From: Fallopia convolvulus
Taxonomy: Eukaryota > Streptophyta > Magnoliopsida > Caryophyllales > Polygonaceae
Direction: 5' to 3'
Length of the DNA: 64,000 nt
NCBI GenBank assembly: GCA_964016875.1
Contig: OZ024718.1
Coordinates: 2,299,001-2,363,000 of the forward strand
This document shows, one piece after another, positions 11,316-23,254 of this stretch. A model generated the notes under the pieces. It did no database searches, had not been told where the DNA came from, and was given only the letters and a program-made list of their open reading frames with translations. Within the stretch, counting starts at the first letter, position 1. The number at the start of each line of letters is the position of its first letter. The position numbers were made by a program, and so were the translations under genes.

Positions 11316-12094
11316 GGTATGATGATTTTTTAGTGTAGTTGTCTTCAAAATATGAAATCCAGTAGAAATTTTACAGCTTATTATATATGAGCACTAATTT
11401 TTCTTGCTGTAAACTTTTTTATTTCAGATGATGAAATCATTGCAATCATCCAAGAGGGAGCAGAGTGCCTGTAAACAAATTCAGTCTCTTTGTTATTTTG
11501 CGGCAAAAAAAAGTGCATATTTTTTTACCCTTGCTTCTGATGTAAATTTATAAATTGAGAAATTGATTCCTGCAAGAAGTATACCATAAAAATCTTCTGC
11601 TTTTGGTTTCTTTTAGGATTCTAGAATGCATATTGCATATTTAAATGCATAATTGATTTCATTCTTTATTTTAGAAATCAATTATATTCAATTTTATGAG
11701 CCCAAATCACTGCTGCTTGATTTATTGGAATGCACAAGAAAATTTAGATGCATTTCCCTGCCAAATAAAACCCAAGGCAACAGGAATGACAAAATACAAG
11801 CTACAATGAACAAGGTTTCACAGTGTGAAAATAAAGTGATAAATCATCAAATACAAGTGTTAAGAAAGAAGTGTTCTGAATTATGCAGTCAGGCCAATTC
11901 TAAAGAACCTATAGCAATCTTTTCAGCTTTACTAATATAACCCTATCTGATCAATTTTGCAATCATTATCCTGGGCAGCTTGAAATGTAGGCATATGATT
12001 TCTTGCTTCAAGAGATTCAGCAGCAGCATCAACAATGGCTTGGCTTTCCATACTCAAAACTTGGTACAATCAACAGAACACTTTGGAATTGTAC
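11316..12094. other. convergent 3' intergenic region
   Basis: Holds the 3' UTRs of two converging genes. A possible 3' UTR splice (donor after the stop near 11316, acceptor near 11427) would add a non-coding exon to the upstream gene. The small open frame at 11653-11940 lacks coding character. Confidence 0.5.
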
Positions 12095-15000
12095 CTATGA
12101 ACCAACTGGCTTTCCATTTAGCTTAGGGAAGGGATCTTGCTTACTCAAGACCACTACTTTACTCTTGTGGGCGAAATACCCTTTCATCAGGTTTTTGAAA
12201 ATTAAGATTGCGACGATACACTCCACCTGCAAAGAAGAAAGGAAAGGTTTTAATCTGCCTGATTTTTTAACAGGTGAGATCATGAATAAAGAATTTTTGA
12301 AGATTAAGAAGTCGTCACCTCGTCGATGTCCATGTCAATCTCCAGCCATTTAAATGCCTTGACAATGACCTCTAATTTCACCTGATGAGCTCTGCTTGGA
12401 TCCCTCTGCTTTTGTATGATGTGTCTATGTAAAAAAAAAAAAAAAGAAGAAGAAAATTTCCATTACAAGCCCTTCGAAAGAAAGTCGAGAAAAATGCAAT
12501 TTATAGAAGAAAGTACCCACATTTTCTTGATTAATCTTCGGTAAACCTGAAGCTCGAGTTTTTCGAGTACTAGATAAACGCCGGACCTCAGGAACCTGAA
12601 GGCATAGTCAGGTCATCATTTATGTAAAGTTATTAATTACTTCAAAACCATGAGAATTCATTTAAAACAGAAATTGCTACAATATAGTGAATAATGATAT
12701 ATTGATATTCCTAAGAAGTCACATATACCTGTCTTCATGCTCTTGGAGAGCACACCTTAACAGTCGAAGATCACCCCTTCTGAGAGCTTCAACGATGTCT
12801 CTATACTGAAGGAATTAAAGCAAGAAACATTAAGAGAAGGAAAAGCGTATATATTCAAGAAACTAAAGTCATATTCTCTCTAAATTCACAAGAAAAAATT
12901 CAAGTAGAAAAAAGATCATAATATATCTTTCCTTGAAGACGGTAATGACATTTCACATTTGTTAGGGAAGAAATAAAAGCTTCAAGACTGTCAATTAAAA
13001 CTTCAAACTATCCTCTTAAATAGACTAAGAAAAGCAAGGTGACAATGTAATATTAAACTGGCATACAACTTTCAGAAATCAAAAACCTTTCCTCTAGGAT
13101 GTATATCGAAGGTGTTTCTAACTTCAGAATATTGAGAAGAAAAAGGCAATATAGAGAATTCAAAATCAAGCATGATGCATTGAGAATGATGAATCACAAA
13201 TGTCACATACCTCAAGAAGATTATACTTCTCCAACAGCGAATCTTTTGGAAAGATGCCTATTGAAAGCTTCACAGGTATTAAATATTTCAGGATCATCCT
13301 ATTGATTAGAGAAACCCAAAGTGTGAAGATAAGAAAAATCATAAGCCCACAGTACAAATATACAATAGGGAATATCACATACTAAACATTGAAACTCAAC
13401 TATCTTCTTCTATAAAGAATCACCTTAAGCAAATTAGCATAAAAGCCATTATAGATGCAGAAAAAGTCTGCCAAGTGACTTAAAGTCTTAAAATATACCT
13501 TATATTTGTGTTATGCTGAGGGTTGCAGTAAGTCAAAGCATATGACAGTTTTTGATCTGCCTGTGAGAATAGAGAGAGAAGGGTCATGTACAAAATGATG
13601 AAAACTTTAATGATAAAAAATGCAAATTGCTAGACACCGAACTTATTTGGAAAAATGTACTACATTACATACAGCTCATATAACTCAAATGTTATGGTGT
13701 CAGAATTAGCAACTAGCGAGGGCAAACCAATGGAGGTAGTTCTTCTGAGGAACACAATGGAATTTATATTTTTCTCTTCTTAAAAGGTAATTTCCTAATA
13801 ATGGTATTATATTCAATTGCCTAAGGTCCACAAATCTCATCCTTAAAGACAATATAGATAATTATGCTACATACATATATATACACACACATATTTATAT
13901 CTAACCACTTACAGCAGGAAAGTTTTCATTAAATACTTCCAGGCGACCAGTGTAGTACATGTAGGTAACCTGTAGTGACAAAAGATAAGATTAGTAGTAG
14001 CATTTCAAAAAAAAATTGACCAGGCAGCTTATTCATTATCATTCATGTAGCAAACTTATCCGCATAAAAAAGCATAAAGGTCAGTTAGTACCTTGTCCCT
14101 GGCAGGAAATTCTTCAAAATCAAAGATACGAGCTGTCTCGATACTTCTTATTACACTTCGACAGAGATTGACTGTGCCAAGCTGCATTTCAGTAAATAAA
14201 AAATGTGATCTAAATTTTCTCTATCCACGGACAATTTATGCAGCAGACAGAGATTGACTTTGTTGGTGGTAATTGCAATTGACAGAAAGGTTAGATTCTA
14301 ATATATTCTGCATTGTAACAGAAGTCACAATGTATACCTTGAAGTATATTTTGAACAATTGACAAGTAACATATAGTGCTCCAACACGCTTTGCACCTTT
14401 CCCCTGTAATTTCATGTTTAAATAAACAGATATTAGAAAAGGGAACAGCTATAACCCTCAGCTGCAAAAGAAAGTTCTGCCAACAATTTAGTTAAATTAT
14501 CAGAAATTTCATAAGGCCAGAGAGAGTATTGGAAACCAACTTTAAGTGAATAGAACAATTAATAAGTAAGGAGTAGTAATAGAAATGGCTCATATAACAT
14601 ACACCATCACTTCATTAACACCAGGATGCATTCAAGCACAGCATGTGCAAAGAAAACCATATACTGAGACAAGAAATCTTTGTCACGCTATAACTATCTA
14701 TTAGCTTTATTCAACTAATCCTAACCCCCAACTAATAATCTACTATGTCATATGTAGGAAACTAGGGATGCTGAAAACAAATGTAAAGCACATGAGACCT
14801 ATGTAACTACTGTCAGCTTATTCTCATATACTATCTTCATTTCCCATTTAATTTGTTCCAAATTTAAATAAGCCTCATAGTCAGGATTAAATGTGGTAGG
14901 TCCAGAAATTCAGCTGTTGTACTGAACATGAGACATCTCAGGATTTGTGTCATTGACATATTGAATAATGGACATAAATAATGCACCATTGAACAATGGA

Positions 15001-15819
15001 AGGTTAAAAGCTCACAACTTATCCAACAAAAAGGAAGGGACATAGAAACTTACTGCTAAAACACCAAAAACCTTCATCAGGAAAGAACCAGCCCCCTTCA
15101 ACTTCTCAGGCGTCTTCCCACTGGATGCCAGCTCTCTATCAGCCTAAACATATACCATTGCCGAAATCGATTAAGCTCGATACCAAAATATTTAGTCACC
15201 CTGCAAAGCTAAATTACTCAGTTACATACCCTTTCGGCAAGAACCCTGATCTCATAAGCAACCACATATAGTGCCTCAAGCGCCCAAGCGGATTCCCAAT
15301 TCCGAAACTCCTGTAAAAAGGCACTGAATTTGGCATTGCCCAAGTTACAATCAAACCAAACAAACTACGCAAAGGATCATGGACATGGAAAAGTACGAGC
15401 AGGTGCGAGAATTTACTTGGACGATTTTTCAAAGGCGTTGTAAGCTTCAAACAAGTGCCCAACTCTATAACTCTGCAGGGATCGAAGAAGAGGAACCAGA
15501 ATCTCCGCAAATTGGGAGTAATCATCCGACTGCTGGATCAATCTACTGAAGTCCTGTGTGGCAAATTGACAAAGCCAATAGAAAAAGGGGGGAATTATAA
15601 GAATCCAAATTGAAAGAACTAAACCCTAATTTTGGGGGGAGGAGGGTTAACCTTGAAGAAGTTGAGCCCGTCGGCGACGGAGAGGAGGTAGGGGGTGTTG
15701 GAGGAGAGATTGAGGAGTTTGCTGAGAGATGCGCCGTCTTGGGACGAAACGGCGTCGTAGAACCTGGAGAGGTAATCGGAGATTCTCCGATGCGCCTCCC
15801 CCATGCTAACGTACGCCAT
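12095..15819 (-). CDS. EER5: EER5/THP1, PCI-domain subunit of TREX-2
   Basis: Thirteen exons on the minus strand: 15652-15819, 15417-15553, 15230-15323, 15054-15143, 14338-14403, 14092-14181, 13913-13969, 13499-13560, 13211-13298, 12729-12805, 12521-12595, 12319-12424, 12095-12226. They join to 1242 nt, 413 residues, the length I recall for Arabidopsis EER5. All junctions are GT-AG and in phase. The start MAYVSMGEAHRRI and the end KVVVLSKQDPFPKLNGKPV are near-identical to that protein as I recall it. EER5 is the plant THP1/PCID2-like subunit of TREX-2, which couples transcription to mRNA export at the nuclear pore; the Arabidopsis mutant has enhanced ethylene response. The PCI/winged-helix part occupies roughly residues 200-390. 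No disruption is seen. Confidence 0.96.
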
Positions 15820-16654
15820 TGAATGAAGAGTCGGTGACGGAGAGGTTAAAATTCCGGTGGCGCGCTCCGCGGGGAGGAGAAGGTCGGAAAGGTGAGAGCT
15901 TTGAGAAGGTGCTTACCTGGACTGGACACGGTAAGAAATTGTCGAACTATGTGGTACGACGTCGTATTGGAGCTTGTTGCCGCCTCTGGATTATGGTAAA
16001 TTTGTTACTGTACAAAATTTTTTTCTTATAATTGCCCAATTTTTAAGGGGTTAATGAAACATTGGGTTTAATTCAGAAATATATATAGTTTAGACGTCGT
16101 TTTAAGGAGTTAATGAAACATAATTTATTACTCTTTGTTGTAACAAGAACGAACACACATTTAACATGGTTGACTAACAATACATTATTTATATCTACGG
16201 GCGATAATAACAACATCTATCCAGATGGATCCCAAAACAAGCGAGATCTGCAGGTCGAGATGTACGTACCTTTGTCCCGATTGTAAAATCGGGAGAGTGT
16301 TTTGAGATTCTTATTATTGAGGTTGAAATAAATGATTATAATTAGAGGCATTTTAAGAGTGTATATATGACTCTGAAACACTAATTTGGATTATAGGTCA
16401 CAGGCCCAAACGGATTACGATAGGCCCAAAAATAGAAAATTGTGTATATTATTTTGGCGGGGGCGTGTTGCCCCTTGAACCACCGACTCGTTGGCTGGTC
16501 AGCGAGACCACCGTTGTGGGGGCGTTGTCCCCCGAACCCTCTATCAAGGGTTCCGCCCCCTAAGACTCCTAGTGTGTCAAAGACTCCGCCCCCAAACCCC
16601 TTATTAGAGTAAAGTCGTTCTCATTCATATTGAGATAAGTTGTGAATTCAAAAT
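15820..16654. other. promoter side of EER5 plus spacer
   Basis: 15820-15940 is the likely 5' UTR and promoter of EER5. A GC-rich patch at about 16453-16600, with palindromic runs such as GGGGGCG and CGCCCCC, interrupts AT-rich DNA. It resembles the GC-rich ends of some plant retroelements, but no element boundaries are visible. Confidence 0.4.
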
Positions 16655-17109
16655 AACATACAACAACAACAACAACAACCTAGTGTAGACCTGCCTCCGG
16701 CAGGGTCTGTGAGGTCAGGATATACCTATCCTTGGTTTGACCTAAAGATCGAGAGTGTGTGTAAAAAAGGCCTAAAGACCTAAAAACAAGGAAAAGATGC
16801 AAGGGAGAGAGAGAGAGAGAGAGAGAGAGAGTGTGGGTCTTTTCTCTTCGGCTAGCCTACTACGACCGTTCATCCACCATAATCTTCTCCCTTCAGAGAT
16901 CCACATCACATCCTCGATTTCCTTAGTTTCTCTCTTATACTATCCACACCGACCTTGTTTCTAATCACATCGTTTATGATTCTGTCCAGCCTCGTGTGTC
17001 CGCACATCCATCTCAGCATACGCATCTCTACTACCATCAATTTCTGCTCTTGCACCTTCTTCATAGGCCATCATTACGTCCCATATAAGATCGCGAGTCT
17101 AATTGCCGA
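16655..17109 (-). mobile_element. RTE-type LINE 3' remnant
   Basis: Reading the minus strand, about 16900-17060 encodes a decayed MRMLRWMCGHTRLDRIIN-like segment followed by NKVGVDSIREKLRK. This is the conserved C-terminus of plant RTE-clade reverse transcriptases. The 3' tail is a TTG repeat (AAC repeat at 16661-16678 on the plus strand), as usual for these elements and the SINEs they mobilise. A GA microsatellite (16805-16831) lies in the 3' region. The upstream side is interrupted by the hAT-type insertion at 17110. Confidence 0.75.
16805..16831. repeat. (GA)n microsatellite
   Basis: About 13 consecutive GA dinucleotides inside the RTE remnant. Confidence 0.95.
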
Positions 17110-17824
17110 TCAGGGCCGGCCCAACAGCAAGGGCAGCCTGGACAACAGCCCAGTGCCCAAGCTAGAGAGGGGGCCCAATAAAATTGTACTATAGTAATAT
17201 TGTTAAGAATTAATAAGAGAGAAAATAAAAAAGCAAATCATAAAATGGAGATGGGCCCTTTTCAATTGTGTATATACGTGTGAATCAGCAGCATATGTAC
17301 AGTTGTACAGTTATTGTATTAATATTAAAAAAAGCAAAATTAGTATGAATCAGCATATGTATGAGTGAAGGGCAAGGCTAAACCTGATGGGCCCTTTTCA
17401 ATTGTGCATATAATTTACAAGGGATTGTTTAAATTAATTACTTTTTTAGTTTAGATTTATTTTATTTTTTCTTAGCTATATATATAATTATTGTATTAAT
17501 CTTATATTTGAAGAAGTTTTTTAATTTAGATTTATATATTATAAGAAGAAAAGTAACTTGATAAATTCATCAAATTACAAAAAATGAATTTTGTAGAATT
17601 CTGATGGATGTCACTCTAATTAAAATTTAAGAGATTAAAATTAAATTAATAAATATGATAATGTGCCTTATATAACTGATATTTAAAATACTTGACAAAC
17701 AATTAACTCCTATTATGGATTAGAAATTTCTATTAATATTTAAAAATTTTAAGTCTTTGACTTTAACATAGGGCCCTACAATTTATTTTCGCCCAGGGGC
17801 CTCTAAAATGTTAGGACCGGGCCT
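17110..17824. mobile_element. hAT-type non-autonomous element
   Basis: A 715-bp element flanked by 8-bp direct repeats ATTGCCGA (17102-17109) and ATTGCGGA (17825-17832), with one mismatch. Ends read TCAGGGCCGGCCC and GGACCGGGCCT, matching the CAGGGCCGGCCC terminus well known in plant hAT elements. The interior is very AT-rich and non-coding. It inserted into the RTE LINE remnant. Confidence 0.8.
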
Positions 17825-17832
17825 ATTGCGGA

Positions 17833-18541
17833 CTTGTAGAATAACATAGTTAAAATCGTTCTGATTCAACCAAAAAACAGTTAAAAAACTCTCATAGTAT
17901 CAATAATAACTTTTTTTATTAACATTTCATAACCTTAAAAAATACTACAACATTTAACACTTAAAAAAAACTCTACCCAAATTTTTCCATCCACAATTCA
18001 TCCTATTTTGAAAATATTTTTTCACAATTTTTCTATATTATAGCCTACAATCCCAATTATAAACTTAAAACTCTATTTTAGGAAATAAAAAAAAAATCCT
18101 AAATGAATAATTTTCTGGCAAATAATTTATAGATAAGTAAATGTATAGGATAGAAAACCGTATTTTTTCTCATATAGTGCCTAATTTTGTAAAAAGATTC
18201 AAATTTAGGTCCTGATTGGCGATTACGCACAAAGACAGCACAGTTCAAGTACCAATCAACGACTGGGCTTGACACCTCCAATAGTCCACGTCCACGTCTC
18301 CTCTTTTCTTTTCCCTTTCTTTTCGACCGTCCGATTCCATCTCTCCACCCATCTCAGCCGTCCATCTCATCTCCTTCTTCTTCCTCAATCTCCCAATCCG
18401 ATCAACAACCAAACTTGCACACCAGAAGAATCGCGATCTCAACAAACTCCCCCCAATCCATCACCCAAATTCCAGCTCCAATCCCTTCAAATTCAAACTC
18501 AATCAAACTTCCGACTTCGATTTCTCCGCTACAGAGCTACA
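17833..18541. other. AT-rich spacer and 5' region of the phosphodiesterase gene
   Basis: 17833-18220 is A/T homopolymer-rich with no gene. From about 18230 the composition turns CT-rich and reads as a 5' UTR leading to the ATG at 18542. The frame upstream of that ATG is open back to 18269 but contains no earlier ATG. Confidence 0.5.
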
Positions 18542-19981
18542 ATGGGGGCCGATTCGTCTCCAAATCCCGCCAAAATCTCCCAAGACCAACCTAACCCTAC
18601 CACCGCCCTCCTCGCCTTCAACACCGACTCCCGGCCGCCGGCGAAGTCCTCCGCCGCAACAACCACCGTACTCTTCATCGCCCTCCTCCTCACCACCTGC
18701 GCCGCCGTCGCCGCCGCCTCCATCTTCGGATTCCTCTTCTTCTCCGCCAAATCCGCCCACTCCGACGCCCAATTCACCACCGCTCGCTCCCTCACCAAGC
18801 TCTCTCACCCCGTCGTCATCCTCATCTCCTCCGACGGATTCCGATTCGGGTACCAATTCAAGGCCCCAACCCCCAACATCCACCGCCTGATCAACAACGG
18901 CACCGAAGCCGAGCTCGGCCTGATCCCGGTTTTCCCAACCCTAACCTTCCCGAACCACTACTCGATCGTCACGGGGCTTTACCCGTCCCACCATGGAATC
19001 ATCAACAACCACTTCACAGACCCTAAAACCGGCGATTCCTTCACCATGGCTAGCCACGAGTCCAAGTGGTGGCTCGGGGAGCCTCTTTGGGAGACTATTA
19101 CCAACCATGGCTTGAAAGCTGCTACCTACTTTTGGCCTGGCTCTGAGGTCAAAAAGGGAAATTGGTCTTGTCCTGATGGATTCTGTATGCATTACAACGG
19201 CTCTGTGCCATTCGAGGACCGTGTTGATACAATCCTCAGCTACTTTGATTTGCCTGATAGTGAGATTCCTGTGTTTATGACCTTGTATTTTGAGGATCCG
19301 GATCACCAGGGCCATCAGGTTGGCCCAGATGATCCTCAGATTACTGATGCTGTTGTTAGGATTGATTCAATGATTGGGAAGTTGATTGAAGGCTTGGAGA
19401 AGAGAGGAGTGTTTGATGATGTTACTATTATAATGGTGGGTGATCATGGAATGGTGGGCACTTGTGATAAGAAGCTGATTTTCCTGGAAGATTTGGCTCC
19501 TTGGGTTGATGTTCCGTCGAGTTGGGTCCAATCTTATACTCCATTGCTCGCTATTCGCCCTCCAAGCAACTACTCCGTGTCTGAAATCGTGGAGAAGATG
19601 AACCAGGGTTTGAGTTCAGGCAAATTGAACAATGGGAAGAATCTGAAGGTCTATCTTAAAGAGGATCTTCCTTCCAGGCTTCATTATGCAGCAAACGAGA
19701 GGATTCCGCCTATAATCGGCCTTCTTGATGAGGGCTTTAAGGTGGAGCAGAAGAAATCGAGTAGGAAAGAGTGTGGAGGCGCACACGGGTATGATAACGC
19801 GTTCTTCTCCATGAGATCGATCTTCATAGGCCATGGTCCTCGGTTTGCTAGTGGAAGAAAAGTTCCATCTTTTGAGAATGTTCAGATTTATAATCTGGTG
19901 ACATCAATTCTTAAGATTCAAGGATCTCCTAACAATGGGAGTGAGTTGTTTCCTCAGTCTATTCTTTTGCAGAGCTCTTGA
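18542..19981 (+). CDS. ectonucleotide pyrophosphatase/phosphodiesterase (NPP family)
   Basis: A single uninterrupted frame of 479 codons from the first in-frame ATG. The N-terminus has a short cytosolic tail and one hydrophobic segment (about residues 42-68), so it is a type II membrane or signal-anchor protein of the secretory pathway. The catalytic core shows ILISSDGFR (metal-binding Asp98), FPTLTFPNHY with the nucleophile Thr135, EDPDHQGH, GDHGM and CGGAHGYDN, the metal-binding set of the alkaline-phosphatase superfamily NPP branch. Such enzymes hydrolyse phosphodiester or pyrophosphate bonds of nucleotides and nucleotide sugars; the substrate here is not predictable. Arabidopsis homologues, from memory, cluster beside PAO5 on chromosome 4, matching the arrangement here. 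GC is high at the 5' end of the gene. Confidence 0.95.
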   Translation: MGADSSPNPAKISQDQPNPTTALLAFNTDSRPPAKSSAATTTVLFIALLLTTCAAVAAASIFGFLFFSAKSAHSDAQFTTARSLTKLSHPVVILISSDGFRFGYQFKAPTPNIHRLINNGTEAELGLIPVFPTLTFPNHYSIVTGLYPSHHGIINNHFTDPKTGDSFTMASHESKWWLGEPLWETITNHGLKAATYFWPGSEVKKGNWSCPDGFCMHYNGSVPFEDRVDTILSYFDLPDSEIPVFMTLYFEDPDHQGHQVGPDDPQITDAVVRIDSMIGKLIEGLEKRGVFDDVTIIMVGDHGMVGTCDKKLIFLEDLAPWVDVPSSWVQSYTPLLAIRPPSNYSVSEIVEKMNQGLSSGKLNNGKNLKVYLKEDLPSRLHYAANERIPPIIGLLDEGFKVEQKKSSRKECGGAHGYDNAFFSMRSIFIGHGPRFASGRKVPSFENVQIYNLVTSILKIQGSPNNGSELFPQSILLQSS

Positions 19982-20639
19982 AGTTGAATTTGGCTTGTTG
20001 ATGATCATCAGCATTGTCTGTATTTATTCTGTTGTGCTGTGTGCTGGTGTGGTCTGCATATGGATCTTGTGTCAAATTTCAAGGCCTTTGCTTTTCCATT
20101 TGAATCATGTGTAGATGGTATTCAGATTTAGCGAATCGGAACCGAATAATGTTCATAGCTTGTTCCTATAGTTATTGTTGTGACTAATATGAGCTATGAA
20201 TTTATTGTGACTAATGTTACACCACTTACACTTATTTGTTGTCAATGTGATTTTTGCTTCACAATTTCATATCATCAAATTGTTAGAACTTGGAAAGAAG
20301 TTCACATGGACTTAAATGAGCCCACTGGTCTTTTTTCTTCTTTGGAGAATCTAAATAAGCCCAAATGTGACGAGTCAAAATGGGCCGAACAAGCCCAATC
20401 TCCTAAAATGGGTGTTTGAAAATAATTTAATAAAAATTTGGAAAATTGTAAAAAACAAATAGCCTAACTTTTTGGAGTGATTGCAAAAAATAGCCTGAAT
20501 TTTTAAGGTTGTGGCATAGAAAGATGATATGTTGTGTTTTATATAGCATAACTAGGACTTTTTAGTACGTCTTTTTATAGAGTTTTTAGACCTTTTAGGA
20601 GCATTATCGAAGATTAAGTTTGAAGACCAAAGTCTCGAA
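19982..20639. other. 3' region and spacer
   Basis: Probable 3' UTR up to about 20200. A one-sided match to the MULE-type MITE end at 3559 occurs at about 20440-20520. No gene seen. Confidence 0.45.
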
Positions 20640-21690
20640 GTTGCTGATTTTCAAGAGCTCGAAGCTTGTTGAAGGTCGCGATCGCGGTTTACACCTGTGG
20701 CGATCGTGGTTAACTTCGCCGAGAATGGTCCCGGTTTGAAGAAGGCCGCGATCGCGGCCTCGCATTATGGCGATCGCGGCCCTGCTGAGTTGACACGCAC
20801 GAGATTTCTCCGCTTTATCTTTATTGCTTTTTATTTTATCTTTATTATTTCGTGTTTTAGAGACTACTTAAACCTAGTTTTCAGCCTTTGTTTTGGTACA
20901 CTTTTCTTAGACCTAGTTTTCATTATTCCAGACTTTTGTATTTTCTCTTCTATGGAGAACTAAACCCTTTAATTCTATTTAAGTTGAAGCTTTTCAGATT
21001 CAAGTTTATTGTGAAATTCTACAATTCAGGTTTATTTCTACAGGTTATTTCAATTCTCTTGTGCTTAATTAATATTGATTGTATTGATTTCTATTTGTCT
21101 GACCAACTAGTTGGAATTGATATTATCTATTGCTAGATCTAGGTTTTCTCGTAGTAAAACCTAATCTTAGTAGCAACTCAATGTTTTAGGAATCGTTGGA
21201 CTAAAACAATTGAGAAAGAGATTTGAATGCATGTTGATTGTTTGACTCGTTGGAATTCAATTGCATGTATCCCGTTTATCCTTGTTTTCATTGCTAATAT
21301 CCTAATGATTTATGATCATTTCATGAGTTGTTTGGATGTTAAGTTTGCATGTCTCGTTGCCATGTTATATTTCTGATCAGGATAGGAATAACCAAAAGGA
21401 ATAACTTGTTTGAATCAATGATCAATAACTTGATGAAGAAAGTGGATGCTTGAATAGGATTGCTTTTCTTAATCTGATAAAAACCAAATCTTTGTTTTGA
21501 TTGCTTACTTTGCTTGTTTGAATTTCCTAGTTTTAGAGTATTAATCAAAATCCCCCCTTTATTACTTAATTGAGTTGATAATAATATTACTTGGGATACA
21601 AGTGTCTCTTGGGTTCGACCCCGACTTACCAATTATACTAGTTGTGTAACTAGGGATTTATTTTTGATTTGACACGACGACTTTCAGCCA
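20640..21690 (+). mobile_element. probable LTR-retrotransposon remnant
   Basis: No coding capacity. The block ends with a CTCTTGGGTTCGACCCCGAC motif (near 21606) and runs of short motifs that I associate with long LTRs or flanks of plant Ty3/gypsy elements; that link is from memory. It begins with a cluster of GCGATCGC palindromes (20678, 20748, 20770, and GCGATCGT at 20700). No matching second LTR or clear TG...CA ends were found in the window. Confidence 0.4.
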
Positions 21691-21749
21691 GTCAAAAGAA
21701 CCTCAACTAAGGTGTATATAGGTTGCTACTACTAGTCTAAGCATCGTTA

Positions 21750-22015
21750 AATATGAAATTTTTATTGTGAATGGTCGTGTAATATTGTCATATATGGCTT
21801 CTATAGACGTCTTGTCATACCTTCCCAAGTCGGCTTTTTATTGTCTTGTTCTCGAGCTATTCGGCTTCTCTGCTCGATGTTTGTTGTTTCACCTGTTTGT
21901 TTTGTTTTGCTGGTCTTTTTTCTTTTAGTTTTCTTTTCTGTCAGTCTATCTAACTACCGAATTTCATCTTGATCTCTCAATTTTGTTGATTTTTTCTATT
22001 ATTTCGAATTCTTAC
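21750..22015 (+). mobile_element. non-LTR retroposon 3' end, family A copy 1
   Basis: Shares ordered words (CAAGTCGGCTT, TTGTCTTG, CGGTGTTTGTTG-like, CTGAGTTT-like, TCTCGGTCTCTCGAT-like) with copies at 22635-22920 and 31740-32070. These copies end in ATTTCGAATTCCTTTCC-like sequence. Such T/G-rich 3' ends are typical of 5'-truncated LINEs. Confidence 0.5.
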
Positions 22016-22634
22016 CTCATCATATATATGGCTTATAAAATTTGATTATGAGTAATGCCAACTTTAAATATAATATTGTGTAAATAAAAGATATCATTTC
22101 CATTCTCCGATGATACTTAGGCCAATAGTGGTTAATCACGATCATACAACCAATATTATACTTTCTCTAAAGATCAACCATCATAGTTTAAGATACTCTT
22201 TTCATCCCACTATAAATTATTTACACAAAGCATCTTGCCATCTTTCATTCCTTAAACACAAATGAACAATAAGAAGTACAAAAGTATAATATCTTGAACA
22301 CAAATGAGTACAAAAGTACCTTTAAAAAATCAACAATGGGGAAAAAATATACGAAAGGGTCTGCATTAATTCAGTTTTGACATAGTTATTCTAGAGGTAG
22401 TGAGCTTTGGTCATTAATTAATAAAAAATAAAGTAATTTTATATACTTACTAACGTTGGAATTTAAAAAAGGAGTGAACAAACAACCCATGATTAGTTAA
22501 TATTTCAATCAAACTCATAACATTTATTTATTTATATTTTTCATAATATTTTATATTTGTGAAACAAAATTAAGCAATGTGCATGAGGATGTGGATATGT
22601 GATTTTTTTTTTCAAATTTAACTTTTATTTGAAC

Positions 22635-22925
22635 GTATAGATTGGCTTCTTGTTGTCATACGATCCGGCATCCTAATATGCCAATGTTGGTCCTCTACTT
22701 ATCTGTAGAAGTGTCTTTTTTTACCTGGATTCAAGTCTCTTCGAATTTCTCGCTCGTTGTTTGTTGCTTGTTTACCTTGTTCTTTTTTGTTTTTTTTTGT
22801 TGTTGTTCATTGTTGTTTTTTTAATTTGTTGTTATTTGTTTTGACTGACTACTGAGTTTTATCTCGGTCTCTCGATTTACCAAGACTTGTCTGGTTTTTC
22901 GAAATACTTTCCTTATAAAAAAAAT
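22635..22925 (+). mobile_element. non-LTR retroposon 3' end, family A copy 2
   Basis: Closest to the copy at 31740-32070 (GGTCCTCTAC, GAAGTGTCTTT, GTTTGTTGCTTGTTTACC, CTGAGTTTTATCTCGGTC). It ends with an A-rich tail near 22925. Confidence 0.55.
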
Positions 22926-23254
22926 AGTCCGACCGTTTTAAAAAACACCATTTAATTAATTATAGGGTTTTTCTAGTGTGTGCCTAACACTAACAATGAT
23001 TGTGGTTTCCATAAGTAGAATTTTAAAGGTAAACTAGAGGTTGAACCCGTCCGATGGACGGGATCAATATATTATTCTAGAACAACTTTATAGTAATTTT
23101 CTCCATGGACAGCTTGGGTTGTAGATTGCTTGACCACAATATTGCCCTCAAGCTGAATGATGTAATTATTGTTGTCCTTATTAATCATATACATTTCGTT
23201 GTTTGTAACAAGGATGAAGTTCTTTATGATATATATTGTAGGATCGTAGATCTG

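Noticed and set aside
18503..18883. Gly/Glu-rich minus-strand open frame
   Set aside because: It is the antisense shadow of the GC-rich 5' end of the phosphodiesterase gene.
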